DNA from: CAJPPJ01 sp963545265
GTDB lineage: Bacteria; Bacillota_I; Bacilli_A; RF39; UBA660
NCBI GenBank assembly: GCA_963545265.1
Contig: CAUUHY010000006.1
Location: 1-46,278, forward strand
Reading direction: 5' to 3'
Length of the DNA stretch: 46,278 nucleotides
Shown here one piece after another: positions 24,478 through 33,425 of the stretch. Positions within the stretch are counted from its first letter, which is position 1. The number at the start of each line of letters is the position of its first letter. Position numbers and translations under genes: made by a program. The notes below the pieces were generated by a model. The model did no database searches. It had not been told where the DNA came from and worked only from the letters and a program-made list of their open reading frames with translations.

Positions 24478-25353
24478 ATGAAAACGACAAAGAAAAGAAA
24501 ATTATTAATAATATTAATTTTAATATTTATAAATTTTGCTATTATAGATTATTTTAGAATCAAAAGTGACCACTTTCCATTATTTTCTATAAATATAATA
24601 AATAATACCAACAATAAGCAACTTTTTATAGGTCCATTTTATATTGTAAAAAGAGAATATAGAGAACAAAAAGAAAAATTTAGTGAATCAATTAATGTGT
24701 CTTTTAATTTTATAAAATTAAAATATCCTAGCAAATATAAAAAAGAATATCTTGATTTTACATATAACAAATCAGATATCTTAATAAATAAGTATTTAAA
24801 TTATCAAGATATAACCTTTTATACTTCTAATATAGATAATTTAAAAATTAATTCTTATACTTTAGATAGTTATTTAAAAAGCCACTCTATTGATACATTG
24901 CTTAAAAATGCATTAAAAATTACTAATGTAGATAAATATCAATATAAAATTTATGAATATGACAAAATAAAGATTATGTCTTGTAACAGTTCATATGAAG
25001 AAAAAAAGAAAAGTATAAAAAAAGATTATGTTATTACAGATAAAGAAAGTGTTTTTGATAAATCTTTCTGTCAAAAAAAAGAATGTATTTTTAAAAAAAC
25101 ATTAAAAGTAACTCAAAAACTAGATAATTATAGCATAAACATCATACAAAAAAACAATTATAATTTAACTACTGTAAAAGTAAATGAAGAGTTATTTACT
25201 AAATTAAAAAAAGATATTTATTATGATTTTACATTCTTATCTAATCCTTCGATTAATAAAAATGATCTTCAAAATATCTTTAATACAACTCAAATAATAA
25301 ACATTAAAAATAATGATAATAACTATAGTTTTAATGATAATTCTTGTAATTAA
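24478..25353 (+). CDS. Membrane-anchored hypothetical protein, plus strand
   Basis: This protein of about 291 residues begins MKTTKKRKLLIILILIF: a basic start, one membrane helix (about 8-27), then a Lys/Asn/Tyr-rich outside domain with four spaced Cys (MSCNS, SFCQKKECIF, NSCN). I do not recognise it. It is the only complete plus-strand protein gene in the window. ATG 24478 is preferred; ATG 24469 overlaps the TATAAT. GGTGG just upstream could serve as a weak ribosome site. Its 3' end overlaps the convergent gene at 25331 by 23 bases. Confidence 0.7.
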   Translation: MKTTKKRKLLIILILIFINFAIIDYFRIKSDHFPLFSINIINNTNNKQLFIGPFYIVKREYREQKEKFSESINVSFNFIKLKYPSKYKKEYLDFTYNKSDILINKYLNYQDITFYTSNIDNLKINSYTLDSYLKSHSIDTLLKNALKITNVDKYQYKIYEYDKIKIMSCNSSYEEKKKSIKKDYVITDKESVFDKSFCQKKECIFKKTLKVTQKLDNYSINIIQKNNYNLTTVKVNEELFTKLKKDIYYDFTFLSNPSINKNDLQNIFNTTQIINIKNNDNNYSFNDNSCN

Positions 25354-26095
25354 TTAAATCTAAGAAATTATTCATTATTTTTTTATTATAACTTGATAAA
25401 TTATTAACTTTTTTAGCTTTAGTTTTAAAACTTTTTAAAGCATTTAATTTTTTAGTTTTTATTCCAATAATATCAGAATATTCTTCTTCAAATATAGTAG
25501 CGCCTAAAAGATAACATTTAAGCATATTATCTAAATCTTCTACTCCTTCTTTTAAATATATATAATAATTTGTTTCTAAATAAGAAAATAAATCTTTATT
25601 TTCAAACTGTTTTAATTCAAACACATAGTTAATATCTTTTGTATAATCTAATAATTTTTCTTTATTCATACACGAAATAATAATATTATCATTAAATACT
25701 TTTACTGTTGGTAAATTCTTTTTAAATAACTTTTCATCTACATAAGTATAATTTTCATATTCTCTTACTATTTTATTAAATTTAGGATATTTTTTTATTT
25801 TCTCATCATAACTAAATAAAATTTTTAAATTAGCGTTAGTATTGATGGCATATTTGATTACATCTTTATCAACTCCAAGAGCAATTACTACATCATAACT
25901 TTTATATATCTTATGAAATAAAAATTTACGTCTTCTAAAATATAAATTAAAAGAATATTTAGAATTAAATAACTTCAAAGAATAGACATCTACTTCGATT
26001 AAGTTTTTATCTAATCTATTAACTAATTCTAAAACATTTTTATATTTATCTATACCTTCAATAAATACTGCTAATTTTAATTTAGATTTCACCAT
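25331..26095 (-). CDS. Glycosyltransferase-like protein (divergent)
   Basis: This 254-residue protein begins KLKLAVFIEGIDKYKNVLELVNRLDKN, resembling the N-terminal Rossmann domain of GT4/GT-B glycosyltransferases that track a hidden acceptor site (AVFIEGI..K..L..LV). The rest aligns loosely to the C-terminal half (KVFNDNIIISCMNKEKLLDY, LKEGVEDLDNMLKCYLLGATIF), but the donor-site E-x7-E motif is not evident, so activity is uncertain. It overlaps the GT2 gene upstream by 14 bases with AAGGA before its ATG, so it belongs to the same sugar-polymer cluster. Confidence 0.6.
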   Translation of the reverse strand: MVKSKLKLAVFIEGIDKYKNVLELVNRLDKNLIEVDVYSLKLFNSKYSFNLYFRRRKFLFHKIYKSYDVVIALGVDKDVIKYAINTNANLKILFSYDEKIKKYPKFNKIVREYENYTYVDEKLFKKNLPTVKVFNDNIIISCMNKEKLLDYTKDINYVFELKQFENKDLFSYLETNYYIYLKEGVEDLDNMLKCYLLGATIFEEEYSDIIGIKTKKLNALKSFKTKAKKVNNLSSYNKKIMNNFLDLINYKNYH

Positions 26096-27029
26096 TATCT
26101 TTTCCTTTTTTATTAAAAATTAAGTTTATTAAGAAAAGCCAATTACGTTTAATAAAATATAAAAACACTTTCTTTTTTAAAGGCATGGTTTTAATAAATT
26201 TATTGCTATACCAATCTTTATTTAAAGAAGTAAATTCTTCTTTTACTTTTTTAGCTTTTTCTAACTTATTCATCTTTATGTATTTAATAAATACATCTAT
26301 TAAATATATTTCTATACCAATATATTCATAAAAATCTTTATATCCATGTATTAACAACTTATCTTTCATCAAACTATAAGCTAAGATATGATTTTCTAAT
26401 TTCTTTTCATTAAGTTCTCTTGTTATAGAAAAAGGTGTCGTAACATAATAATATAAATAATCTTCTATTTTTACTATTTTCTTACAATCTACTATCATAT
26501 TAGATATTGCAACTACATCTTCAAAAACCATATTTTCAGGATATAAATTATTAAGTGCAATACTCTTTCTTATAAGTTTATTACAGGAATGAAACTCCAT
26601 CATTAAAACATCATTAAAATCTTTAGTATATTCTTTATATTTTCCTTTATTTTCTTTTACTAAAGTAGAGTTGTTATCTCTTATAAAATTGCATATAACC
26701 ATATCAGCATTTGTATTTTTTTCTACATTTAAAAATGTATCAACAAAATTATTCGCTACATAGTCATCACTATCTACAAAGAGTAAAAATGGAGCTTGAG
26801 CTTCCTTTATACCTCTATTTCTAGCTTTTCCTGGTCCACCATTACTTTGTTTTATTATTTTTATAAACCTTTTATATTCTTCTATCTTTTTTAATGAATT
26901 ATCTGTTGAACCATCATCTATTACTATTATTTCATATTTATAAGTTGTTATTTGTTTTAAAATAGAATCCAAACATCTTTCAATAGTTTTTTCTGCATTA
27001 TAAACTGGAACTATTATAGAAACATCCAT
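26082..27029 (-). CDS. Family 2 glycosyltransferase
   Basis: This 315-residue protein begins VSIIVPVYNAEKTIERCLDSIL, the classic GT-A/GT2 start. IVIDDGSTDNS and GPGKARNRGI follow, then the DSDD metal-binding motif in LFVDSDDYV. These enzymes transfer a sugar from a nucleotide donor to envelope glycans. The C-terminus is basic and hydrophobic (KKKVFLYFIKRNWLFLINLIF), likely membrane-associated. AGGAG precedes the ATG, and it follows the GT4 gene by 2 bases. The acceptor is not inferable. Confidence 0.92.
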   Translation of the reverse strand: MDVSIIVPVYNAEKTIERCLDSILKQITTYKYEIIVIDDGSTDNSLKKIEEYKRFIKIIKQSNGGPGKARNRGIKEAQAPFLLFVDSDDYVANNFVDTFLNVEKNTNADMVICNFIRDNNSTLVKENKGKYKEYTKDFNDVLMMEFHSCNKLIRKSIALNNLYPENMVFEDVVAISNMIVDCKKIVKIEDYLYYYVTTPFSITRELNEKKLENHILAYSLMKDKLLIHGYKDFYEYIGIEIYLIDVFIKYIKMNKLEKAKKVKEEFTSLNKDWYSNKFIKTMPLKKKVFLYFIKRNWLFLINLIFNKKGKDNGEI

Positions 27030-27031
27030 TT

Positions 27032-28069
27032 TTATTCTCCTATTATCTTATAAAATTTATCTAGTATATCTTTATTATATTCTTTTAATGATCTACTAGT
27101 CTTTCTAGTTCTTTCAAACTTTTCTAAAGCTTTTTTTATATCCTTAGTAGCTTTAACAATATCTTGTGTCTTTTCTAAATGTTTTGGAATAATAACAGGT
27201 AATCCTAAAGCATAAGCTTCAATAAATGCCATACCTTGTCCTTCATATCTAGACATTCCAACATATAAATCCATTTGTGCTAAATATGGAAAAGGATTTG
27301 CTATTTTACCAAGTAAAAAAACTCTATCTTCCAAATTATACTTTTTTACAAGTAAAGTTATTTTATCAAAATCTTCTCCAGATCCTATTAAATAAAGCCT
27401 CATATCAGTTCTTTTTAATTTGCTAAATATATCAAGTAACAAGTCATAGCCCTTAGCATGAGTAAATCTCCCTAAAGATACTACATTAATATACTTTTTA
27501 TCGACTTTAAAGTTAACTACTTCTTTTTTTAATTCTTTAATAACTTTATCATCAACTATATTAGGTAAAATATAACTGTCATCTTTTTTAAAATATGTAT
27601 TAAATTCATTAAGTGAATTTTTAGACACTGCTATTACACTATCAAAATATTTATATTTTTCTTTATTCATAAAAACTAAATATTTATATTTTATTTCATG
27701 TTTCATTCTTTCTAACATTTGATCGTGACACATTATATATTTTTTATCAGATTTAGTTTTTATTGCTGCTATAGCAGTTTCTTGCGAGTATGAAGAAAAA
27801 TCTATAGTAACATCATACTTTTCATATATTTTAGGATTATAAAAATATTTAACTAAAAAAAATGGCAAGTACTTACAAATTTTTGGAAGTGCTATCAATT
27901 TTTTTAATTTTACTTTTTTAGATATTCCCTCTGTATAAAAATTAACATCATTAACCACATAACAATCAACTGATACTTTTGAATAATCTAGGTTATTAAG
28001 TAGATTTATTAAAGATTTTTGTATTCCTCCAACAGTTAAATTTTCTTGAAATATCGCTATTTTTTTCAT
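27032..28069 (-). CDS. Family 4 glycosyltransferase
   Basis: This 345-residue GT-B protein has the N-terminal QENLTVGGIQKSLINLL acceptor-side motif. Its C-terminal donor domain contains VSLGRFTHAKGYDLLLDIF, LYLIGSGEDFDKI, RVFLLGKIANPFPYL and the E-x7-E region SRYEGQGMAFIEAYALGLPVI. It resembles transferases of capsule, teichoic-acid or glycolipid synthesis. The start overlaps the exonuclease III stop (TAATG), with GGAG upstream, linking it to xth transcription. It forms a three-gene cluster with the next two genes. Confidence 0.92.
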   Translation of the reverse strand: MKKIAIFQENLTVGGIQKSLINLLNNLDYSKVSVDCYVVNDVNFYTEGISKKVKLKKLIALPKICKYLPFFLVKYFYNPKIYEKYDVTIDFSSYSQETAIAAIKTKSDKKYIMCHDQMLERMKHEIKYKYLVFMNKEKYKYFDSVIAVSKNSLNEFNTYFKKDDSYILPNIVDDKVIKELKKEVVNFKVDKKYINVVSLGRFTHAKGYDLLLDIFSKLKRTDMRLYLIGSGEDFDKITLLVKKYNLEDRVFLLGKIANPFPYLAQMDLYVGMSRYEGQGMAFIEAYALGLPVIIPKHLEKTQDIVKATKDIKKALEKFERTRKTSRSLKEYNKDILDKFYKIIGE

Positions 28070-28821
28070 TATATATCTAACTCCAATAATACTGGACAGT
28101 GATCTGATCCATACACTTGATCTAGAATATCTGCTTCTTTAATTTTATCTTTTAAATCACTACTTACTAAAAAATAATCTATTCTCCATCCTACGTTTCT
28201 TTCTCTGGCTTGAGTTCTAAAACTCCACCATGAATACTTAACTTTATCTTCATATAAATATCTAAACGTATCTATAAATCCAGCATTTAAAAGTTCGCTA
28301 AATTTATTCCTTTCCTCATCACTAAATCCAGCACTAAAATGATTTGTATCAGGATTTTTTAAATCTATTTCCATGTGAGCTACATTTAAATCACCACAAA
28401 CAACAACGCTTTTCTCTTGTTTTAACTTATTTAAATAATCTCTAAAATCATCTTCCCATTTCATTCTATAATCTAGTCTTAAAAGTTTTTCTTTTGAATT
28501 AGGTACATAAACATTAACAAAATAAAATTTTTCAAACTCTAATGTAACTACTCTACCTTCTTGATCATGTTCTTCTATGCCAAGTCCTTTTCTAACGCTA
28601 AGTGGTTTTTCTTTAGTAAACACTAATGTACCAGAATAACCTTTTTTAACAGCAGAATCATAGTACTGATAATAATCATCTGTTTTTATTTCAACTTGCC
28701 CTTCTTGCATTTTTGTTTCTTGTACCGCAAAAATATCAGCATCTATTTCTTTAAAAAAATCCATAAATCCTTTATTAAGACACGCTCTTATTCCATTTGT
28801 ATTCCAAGATATTAATTTCAT
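28069..28821 (-). CDS. xth: Exodeoxyribonuclease III (AP endonuclease)
   Basis: This 250-residue DNA repair enzyme nicks at abasic sites and degrades DNA 3' to 5'. Motifs are ISWNTNGIRACLNKGF, AVQETKMQ with the metal-binding Glu, VCGDLNVAH, RIDYFLVSS and the catalytic GSDHCPVLLEL. Length is normal. AGGAGAAATAT precedes the ATG. A TATAAT box (in GTTATAATCTTTTT) lies just upstream of that site and is nearly the same as the box before the HAD gene at 33910. Confidence 0.96.
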   Translation of the reverse strand: MKLISWNTNGIRACLNKGFMDFFKEIDADIFAVQETKMQEGQVEIKTDDYYQYYDSAVKKGYSGTLVFTKEKPLSVRKGLGIEEHDQEGRVVTLEFEKFYFVNVYVPNSKEKLLRLDYRMKWEDDFRDYLNKLKQEKSVVVCGDLNVAHMEIDLKNPDTNHFSAGFSDEERNKFSELLNAGFIDTFRYLYEDKVKYSWWSFRTQARERNVGWRIDYFLVSSDLKDKIKEADILDQVYGSDHCPVLLELDI

Positions 28822-28878
28822 ATATTTCTCCTAAAAAGATTATAACATTTATCTACTACTTTAGTAAAATTAGAAAAT

Positions 28879-28910
28879 AAAAAACTAATAATATAAGTTA
28901 TTAGTTTTTT
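28879..28910. terminator. Bidirectional-looking terminator after the 28909-30087 gene
   Basis: AAAAAACTAATAA pairs with TTATTAGTTTTTT around a 6-base loop. The gene's stop codon abuts the stem, and the minus strand continues into a T-rich run. It separates this gene from the promoter of xth. Confidence 0.8.
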
Positions 28911-30087
28911 ATGATATTTTTTGTTTAACTTTATTATTTACGTTTTCTTTTTTAAAAAAATCAAGTAAATATTTTTTTAATTCTTTTTCGTCCAAATATC
29001 TTTTTTCTCTTAACTCTTTATACATCTCAATACATCTACTATCAAAAGAAATACTTTTGTCAGAAAAATAATACGCAATATATGTCTCGTTGTCTTCTTT
29101 TAATATCTCTAAAAATCTTTCTTTTATTTTTTTCTCTTCTTCTGGTGTTAAAAGATCTAAATTGCTTTGTTCTCTATATAAACTAAGATCTATTTCTATT
29201 AATGGTAATCCAGATTTTTTAGATAATTCTAATGCTTTTTTATAGTCTTTACTAATAGTTCTATCTCCTAAAGTTCTAACAAACACAGCTTTTTTAATTA
29301 ATTTTTCATTATTTAAAAGTACTATTTCATTATAAATTTCAGCATTATCATAATTTAACTTTTCAAAGTTAGCTTTAATACATTCATCAACATTCACTCT
29401 TTTCAAATAATTAAGTGGTATTATTTTTGCTATATTTGATATACCATGCATATTTACTGGTGATATTTTAACTTCAAAATTATCATATTTAAAATACTTA
29501 TCAAATGTTTTTATTATCTTCTTTTTTACTTCTTTTGGTTTTATATCGGAAAAAACATCAGCATTACAAGAAACTATAATATTATCTAAATCACATTCTA
29601 GTATGTAACCATAAGTATTAACATTTTCACCATTTACAAATAAAGCTATATTTTCTTCATTTATTAAAGATGCTGATGTTATATCCGAACTATTAGTTAA
29701 TCTATTATTACCAGGAGTAATAGTATGAACTAAAAAATTAAAATTTTTACCAGCTCTATAGTCTTCTACTCTTGTTAATTCTTCCTTAAAAACTTTAAAT
29801 TCTATCTTAGATGTACGAGAAACAATTTTGTTGAATAAATATAGTATATAATCTAATTTTTCTTTATCTACATTAATTTTACTAACAGTATTTTTAAATA
29901 TTTTTAACAACTTATTAACTTTTTTTATATTACTAATTAAAATAAGATTTTCTTTTGCTGTTAATATATTTTCATAATTATATAAAAGATAATTGGTAAT
30001 ATCTAAATAAAATGATATTTCTTTTAAATATAAAGATCTAGCATCTTCTACATTATCATCGTAATATATTCTTCCTTCTCTTTTCAT
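28909..30087 (-). CDS. Hypothetical protein, 392 aa
   Basis: I do not recognise this protein. It has no signal or membrane helix. The N-terminal 110 residues are helical and lysine-rich. A middle section reads HTITPGNNRLTNSSDITSAS, then NIALFVNGENVNTYGYILEC and DNIIVSCNADVFSD, suggesting a mixed alpha/beta domain. The last 100 residues are charged and helical (LLTPEEEKKIKERFLEIL). A weak AGGAC site precedes the ATG. It stands alone between glmS and xth with its own terminator. Confidence 0.75.
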   Translation of the reverse strand: MKREGRIYYDDNVEDARSLYLKEISFYLDITNYLLYNYENILTAKENLILISNIKKVNKLLKIFKNTVSKINVDKEKLDYILYLFNKIVSRTSKIEFKVFKEELTRVEDYRAGKNFNFLVHTITPGNNRLTNSSDITSASLINEENIALFVNGENVNTYGYILECDLDNIIVSCNADVFSDIKPKEVKKKIIKTFDKYFKYDNFEVKISPVNMHGISNIAKIIPLNYLKRVNVDECIKANFEKLNYDNAEIYNEIVLLNNEKLIKKAVFVRTLGDRTISKDYKKALELSKKSGLPLIEIDLSLYREQSNLDLLTPEEEKKIKERFLEILKEDNETYIAYYFSDKSISFDSRCIEMYKELREKRYLDEKELKKYLLDFFKKENVNNKVKQKIS

Positions 30088-30144
30088 ATCTAAGTCCTAT
30101 AAAAGTTTATGATACAAAAATTGTTGTCTTTTTTCAAGAAGTTA

Positions 30145-31869
30145 TTATTCTACTGTAACTGATTTAGCTAAATTTCTTGGTTTATCTATTTCTCTATTTA
30201 AAAGATCGGCTACATAATAAGAAAGTAATTGAATTTTTATAATTGTAAGTAAATCTACTTCTTCAGGTGTTTCTATATAATAATCTGCTTTAACTAATTC
30301 TTTTAAATTCTTTTTAACTACAGCAATAGTAATAGCTCCTCTTGCCTTTACTTCTATTAAGTTCGAACTTGTTTTTAACGCCATTTCTTCATCAGTAATT
30401 ATTCCTATAACTACAGTATTTTTTTCAATTAAAGAAATAGTACCATGTTTTAATTCTCCAGCTGGATAACTTTCAGCATTTATATAAGATATTTCTTTTA
30501 ATTTTAAACTGGCTTCTAAACTTATTGCATAATCTATTAATCTTCCTATAAAAAATACCTTTTTTTGTTTTGCAATTAATTTTATTATTTCTTCATAATT
30601 AAAGTTTAAATTTTTAGGTATATTAATAAGTAATTTATTAAAATATTCTAAAGCTTTTTGGTAATCATTATCTAATCTATATCTTAGTAATTTCATCATA
30701 AGAACTTGGGATAAATAAGCTTTAGTTGTTGCTACTGCTACTTCAGAGCCACATTTTAAAAACATTTGATACTTCGTTTCTCTTGCAAGTCTTGATGTCT
30801 CTACATTAACTATTCCTAAAGAATCGATATTTTTTTCATTACTTAAACAAGCTAAAGTATCTGCAGTTTCACCAGATTGTGAGATAAGTATTAATAAACT
30901 ATTTTTAAAATCAAGGTGTTTTCTATATCGATATTCACTTGCTACATCTATTCTAACATCCAACTTATCTTCTAAAATATATTTACCAATCATACCAGCA
31001 TGATAAGCACTACCACATGCTACTATATCTATTTTGTCATAATTATTTAAATTAATTACTCTTTTTAAAAAAGTTTCTTCATCTTTTAAATAATAATTTA
31101 TTATATTTTTAACTACGTTTTCTTCTTCGTAAATTTCTTTTAACATGTAATGCTTAAAATTCCCTAAATTGCTATCATTATTTTTTTTATCAAATGTTAA
31201 TAATTCTTTTTCTTTGTTAAATTTTATATCATCTTTAGTAATGACTGCATAATCATAATTATCAAGCAAATAATATTTATTAGATTCAAGTGCTGCTATA
31301 TCACTTGCTATTTTAAATCCATCTTCTTCTTTTCCAATAATCAAAGGAGAATCTTTTTTCATAACATAAAGTTTATTAGGTTCTTTTTTATCTATAAATA
31401 TTATTGCATAACTTCCTATTATTTTTTCTTTTATGATTTTAAAGATATTTTCTTTATCTTTTTTCATATAATAATCTATAAAAGCTGCTAAAACTTCAGT
31501 ATCGGTTTGGGATATAAATTTATATCCTTTATCAATTAATTTTGTTTTTAATTCCAAATAATTTTCAATTATTCCATTATGTACTAAAACGATATCACCT
31601 TCTTTATGAGGATGAGAGTTAGTTTTAGTAACATTACCATGCGTTGCCCATCTTGTATGAGCAATACCAATATTAGTTTTTTCTAGAGTATTTATTTTCT
31701 TTTCTAAATTACTTACTCTTCCAACTTCTTTTTTTACAATAACTTTTTTATTTTTTACATAAGCTAGTCCAGATGAATCGTAACCTCTATATTCCAGTTT
31801 TTTCAGTCCATCAATTAAAACATGTAGTACATTTTCTTTATGTCCTACATAACCTACTATTCCACACAT
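30145..31869 (-). CDS. glmS: Glutamine-fructose-6-phosphate aminotransferase (isomerizing)
   Basis: This 574-residue enzyme makes glucosamine-6-phosphate from fructose-6-phosphate and glutamine, the first step to UDP-GlcNAc and peptidoglycan. It starts MCGIVGYVGHKENVL with the nucleophile Cys2. The glutaminase domain has GIAHTRWATHG and HNGIIENY. Two SIS domains follow, with CGSAYHAGMIGKYILE, ISQSGETADTLAC and EISYINAESYPAGELKHG, and the C-terminus is DKPRNLAKSVTVE. It is slightly shorter than the usual roughly 600 residues. A glmS ribozyme lies in its 5' leader, so it should be turned down by its product. Confidence 0.97.
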   Translation of the reverse strand: MCGIVGYVGHKENVLHVLIDGLKKLEYRGYDSSGLAYVKNKKVIVKKEVGRVSNLEKKINTLEKTNIGIAHTRWATHGNVTKTNSHPHKEGDIVLVHNGIIENYLELKTKLIDKGYKFISQTDTEVLAAFIDYYMKKDKENIFKIIKEKIIGSYAIIFIDKKEPNKLYVMKKDSPLIIGKEEDGFKIASDIAALESNKYYLLDNYDYAVITKDDIKFNKEKELLTFDKKNNDSNLGNFKHYMLKEIYEEENVVKNIINYYLKDEETFLKRVINLNNYDKIDIVACGSAYHAGMIGKYILEDKLDVRIDVASEYRYRKHLDFKNSLLILISQSGETADTLACLSNEKNIDSLGIVNVETSRLARETKYQMFLKCGSEVAVATTKAYLSQVLMMKLLRYRLDNDYQKALEYFNKLLINIPKNLNFNYEEIIKLIAKQKKVFFIGRLIDYAISLEASLKLKEISYINAESYPAGELKHGTISLIEKNTVVIGIITDEEMALKTSSNLIEVKARGAITIAVVKKNLKELVKADYYIETPEEVDLLTIIKIQLLSYYVADLLNREIDKPRNLAKSVTVE

Positions 31870-31883
31870 AAATTTCCTTTTCT

Positions 31884-31996
31884 GATAATCTTTTTGTTAC
31901 AATATTAATTTTGCTTTTTAAAATTATCTTTGATAGCATCCGCTGAATATTTCGATACTCTATCACCTCGTCAACCAAATTGGTCCTAGCGCTAAT
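31884..31996 (-). ncRNA. glmS ribozyme: glmS ribozyme/riboswitch
   Basis: The minus strand reads AGCGCTAGGACC, then GGTTGACGAGG, then ATCGAAATATTCAGCGGATG: the conserved core words of the glmS ribozyme in order. Predicted self-cleavage is between A at 31993 and G at 31992. ACCAA/TTGGT forms P1 and GATAG/CTATC forms P2. A further stem GATAAT/ATTATC lies nearer the gene as P3/P4-like support. Binding of glucosamine-6-phosphate triggers cleavage and lowers glmS mRNA. It ends just before the AAGGA ribosome site. Confidence 0.92.
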
Positions 31997-32035
31997 TTTT
32001 AACAAATTCCTCCATATTATTAAAAATTTAAATCC

Positions 32036-32041
32036 ATTATA
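32036..32041 (-). promoter_or_regulatory. Putative -10 box of glmS
   Basis: TATAAT on the minus strand lies about 40 bases upstream of the ribozyme cleavage site and just after the terminator of the preceding gene. A candidate -35 (TTGTGT, 32061-32066) is 19 bases away and shares sequence with that terminator. Confidence 0.4.
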
Positions 32042-32052
32042 TCATTTTAAGA

Positions 32053-32090
32053 CAAAAAAAACACAATTAATTAAATATTAACTGTGTTTT
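32053..32090 (-). terminator. Terminator of the DUF4282-like gene
   Basis: On the minus strand AAAACACAGTTAAT and ATTAATTGTGTTTT pair with one G-T and are followed by a run of T. It lies 8 bases after the stop codon at 32098. Confidence 0.8.
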
Positions 32091-32097
32091 ACTTTAA

Positions 32098-32487
32098 TTA
32101 TTTTAATTTTTTGTTAATTTCTTCTGTATTTTTAACAAGTTTTAAAAGTAAAATTGTACCTTCAAATGCAAGTCTTAATAAAACTGGTGCAATAAATAAA
32201 GATCCTAAGAATCCTTGAATGCTACCTAAATATAAGAATCCAAATGAACCTAATACAAACATAACTGTAAGTGTTACATATGCTACTTTTAGTAATATTT
32301 CTAATGTTAAAAAGTCAAAATTTAAGAAATCACGACAGAATTTTACTACACCTTGTTCTTTTTCATCTGCTTTTTTATTTAAAAATAATACATAAACTAA
32401 AATAGCTGCTACTAGTCCTAATACGAAAGATACAAACATCCACATATTAAATCCTTGTAGTTTATTGTAAGCTTCTAAATTATACAT
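32098..32487 (-). CDS. Small membrane protein, DUF4282-like
   Basis: This 129-residue protein has three hydrophobic segments (about 17-37, 62-82 and 85-110). The middle motif FCRDFLNFDFLTLEILLKVAYVT is what DUF4282 proteins show at the start of their domain. The function of that family is unknown. A consensus AAGGAGG site before the ATG and TATAAT at 32508-32513 suggest good expression as a single gene. It has its own terminator. Confidence 0.7.
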   Translation of the reverse strand: MYNLEAYNKLQGFNMWMFVSFVLGLVAAILVYVLFLNKKADEKEQGVVKFCRDFLNFDFLTLEILLKVAYVTLTVMFVLGSFGFLYLGSIQGFLGSLFIAPVLLRLAFEGTILLLKLVKNTEEINKKLK

Positions 32488-32583
32488 AATTAATCCTCCT
32501 TAATTAAATTATACTAAAATAATAGATTAAATAAAAGTATTTAGGACTTTTTCTTTACAGAAAAAAACAAATAAATTAAAAAT

Positions 32584-32613
32584 TTGTTGATAAAACAATA
32601 AAATTATTATAAA
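32584..32613 (+). promoter_or_regulatory. Putative promoter of a plus-strand small RNA
   Basis: TTGTTG (32584-32589) and TATAAA (32608-32613) are 18 bases apart, placing a start near 32620, directly before the first hairpin of the RNA candidate. In such AT-rich sequence this alone is weak. Confidence 0.35.
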
Positions 32614-32617
32614 TAAT

Positions 32618-32704
32618 AATTAAGGAAGTAATTCCTTGGTAATAAATGAAGAGTTATCTACTTTATTACAAAAAACAGTTAATGATATTATTAACTGTTT
32701 TTTT
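32618..32704 (+). ncRNA. Candidate structured small RNA with three hairpins
   Basis: No protein is coded here. Three perfect hairpins follow in line: AAGGAA-GTAA-TTCCTT (32622-32637, loop of GNRA type on the plus strand), GTAATAAA with TTTATTAC (32639-32669, 8 bp, 15-base loop), and ACAGTTAAT with ATTAACTGT (32675-32698) ending in a T-run. The last is a proper plus-strand terminator and also serves yebC on the other strand. I know no family that matches. Alternatively it is only the 3' region of yebC. Confidence 0.4.
32671..32704. terminator. Bidirectional terminator after yebC
   Basis: AAAACAGTTAAT and ATTAACTGTTTT form a 12-bp stem with a 6-base loop, flanked by A-run and T-run on both sides. 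It lies directly after the yebC stop codon. Confidence 0.8.
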
Positions 32705-32705
32705 A

Positions 32706-33425
32706 TTAAGCTAAATTATGATAAATACTTTGTACATCATCGATGTCTTCTAATGCTTCAATTAGTTTTCCATTCTTTTCATAGAATTCATCGTCTCCTT
32801 CAATTGTAGTATCAGCAACAAACTCTACATCTAATTTTTCAAAACTATTTATACCTTCAGCAACAAAAGCTTCTTTAACTGTATTTAAATCTTCTGGTTC
32901 TGTATAAATTATATAGTTTTCTTCAGTTGATGAAGTATCAAGAGCTCCTGCCATAAGGGCTGTTTCTAACATCTTTTCAGAATCCATTAATTCTTTAGAA
33001 AATTCTATTACACCTTTTCTTTTGAAAAGATATGATACAGATCCACTAGTACCTAAATTACCACCATGTTTTGTAAATGTCGATCTAACTAACATAGCAC
33101 TTCTATTTTTATTATCAGTTAAACAGTAAACCATGATAGCTACTCCACCTGATCCATAACCTTCATACATTATTTCTTCTAATTGTTCAGTATCTCCTGC
33201 TCCAATAGCTTTATTAATTGCTTTTTCAATGTTATCTTTTGGCATATTTAAAGCTTTAGCTTTATCTACTACTAATCTTAAAGATGGATTATCTTCAATT
33301 TTTCCATTTGTTCCTTTAGCAGCAATATATATTTCTTTTGCTATTCTTTGAAACACTTTTCCTCTTTGTTGATCTATTAATCCTTTTTGTCTATGAATTT
33401 TTGCCCATTTACTATGTCCACTCAT
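32706..33425 (-). CDS. yebC: YebC/PmpR-family regulatory/translation protein
   Basis: This 239-residue protein starts MSGHSKWAKIHRQKGLIDQQRG, the hallmark of the family. NPSLRLVVDKAKALNMPKDNIEKAI and YEGYGSGGVAIMVYCLTDNKNR follow. Members are DNA-binding regulators or, as shown for related proteins, help ribosomes through proline stretches; which applies here is not shown. AAAGGAG lies before the ATG, which overlaps the HAD gene stop by 4 bases, so the two are co-translated. Confidence 0.95.
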   Translation of the reverse strand: MSGHSKWAKIHRQKGLIDQQRGKVFQRIAKEIYIAAKGTNGKIEDNPSLRLVVDKAKALNMPKDNIEKAINKAIGAGDTEQLEEIMYEGYGSGGVAIMVYCLTDNKNRSAMLVRSTFTKHGGNLGTSGSVSYLFKRKGVIEFSKELMDSEKMLETALMAGALDTSSTEENYIIYTEPEDLNTVKEAFVAEGINSFEKLDVEFVADTTIEGDDEFYEKNGKLIEALEDIDDVQSIYHNLA

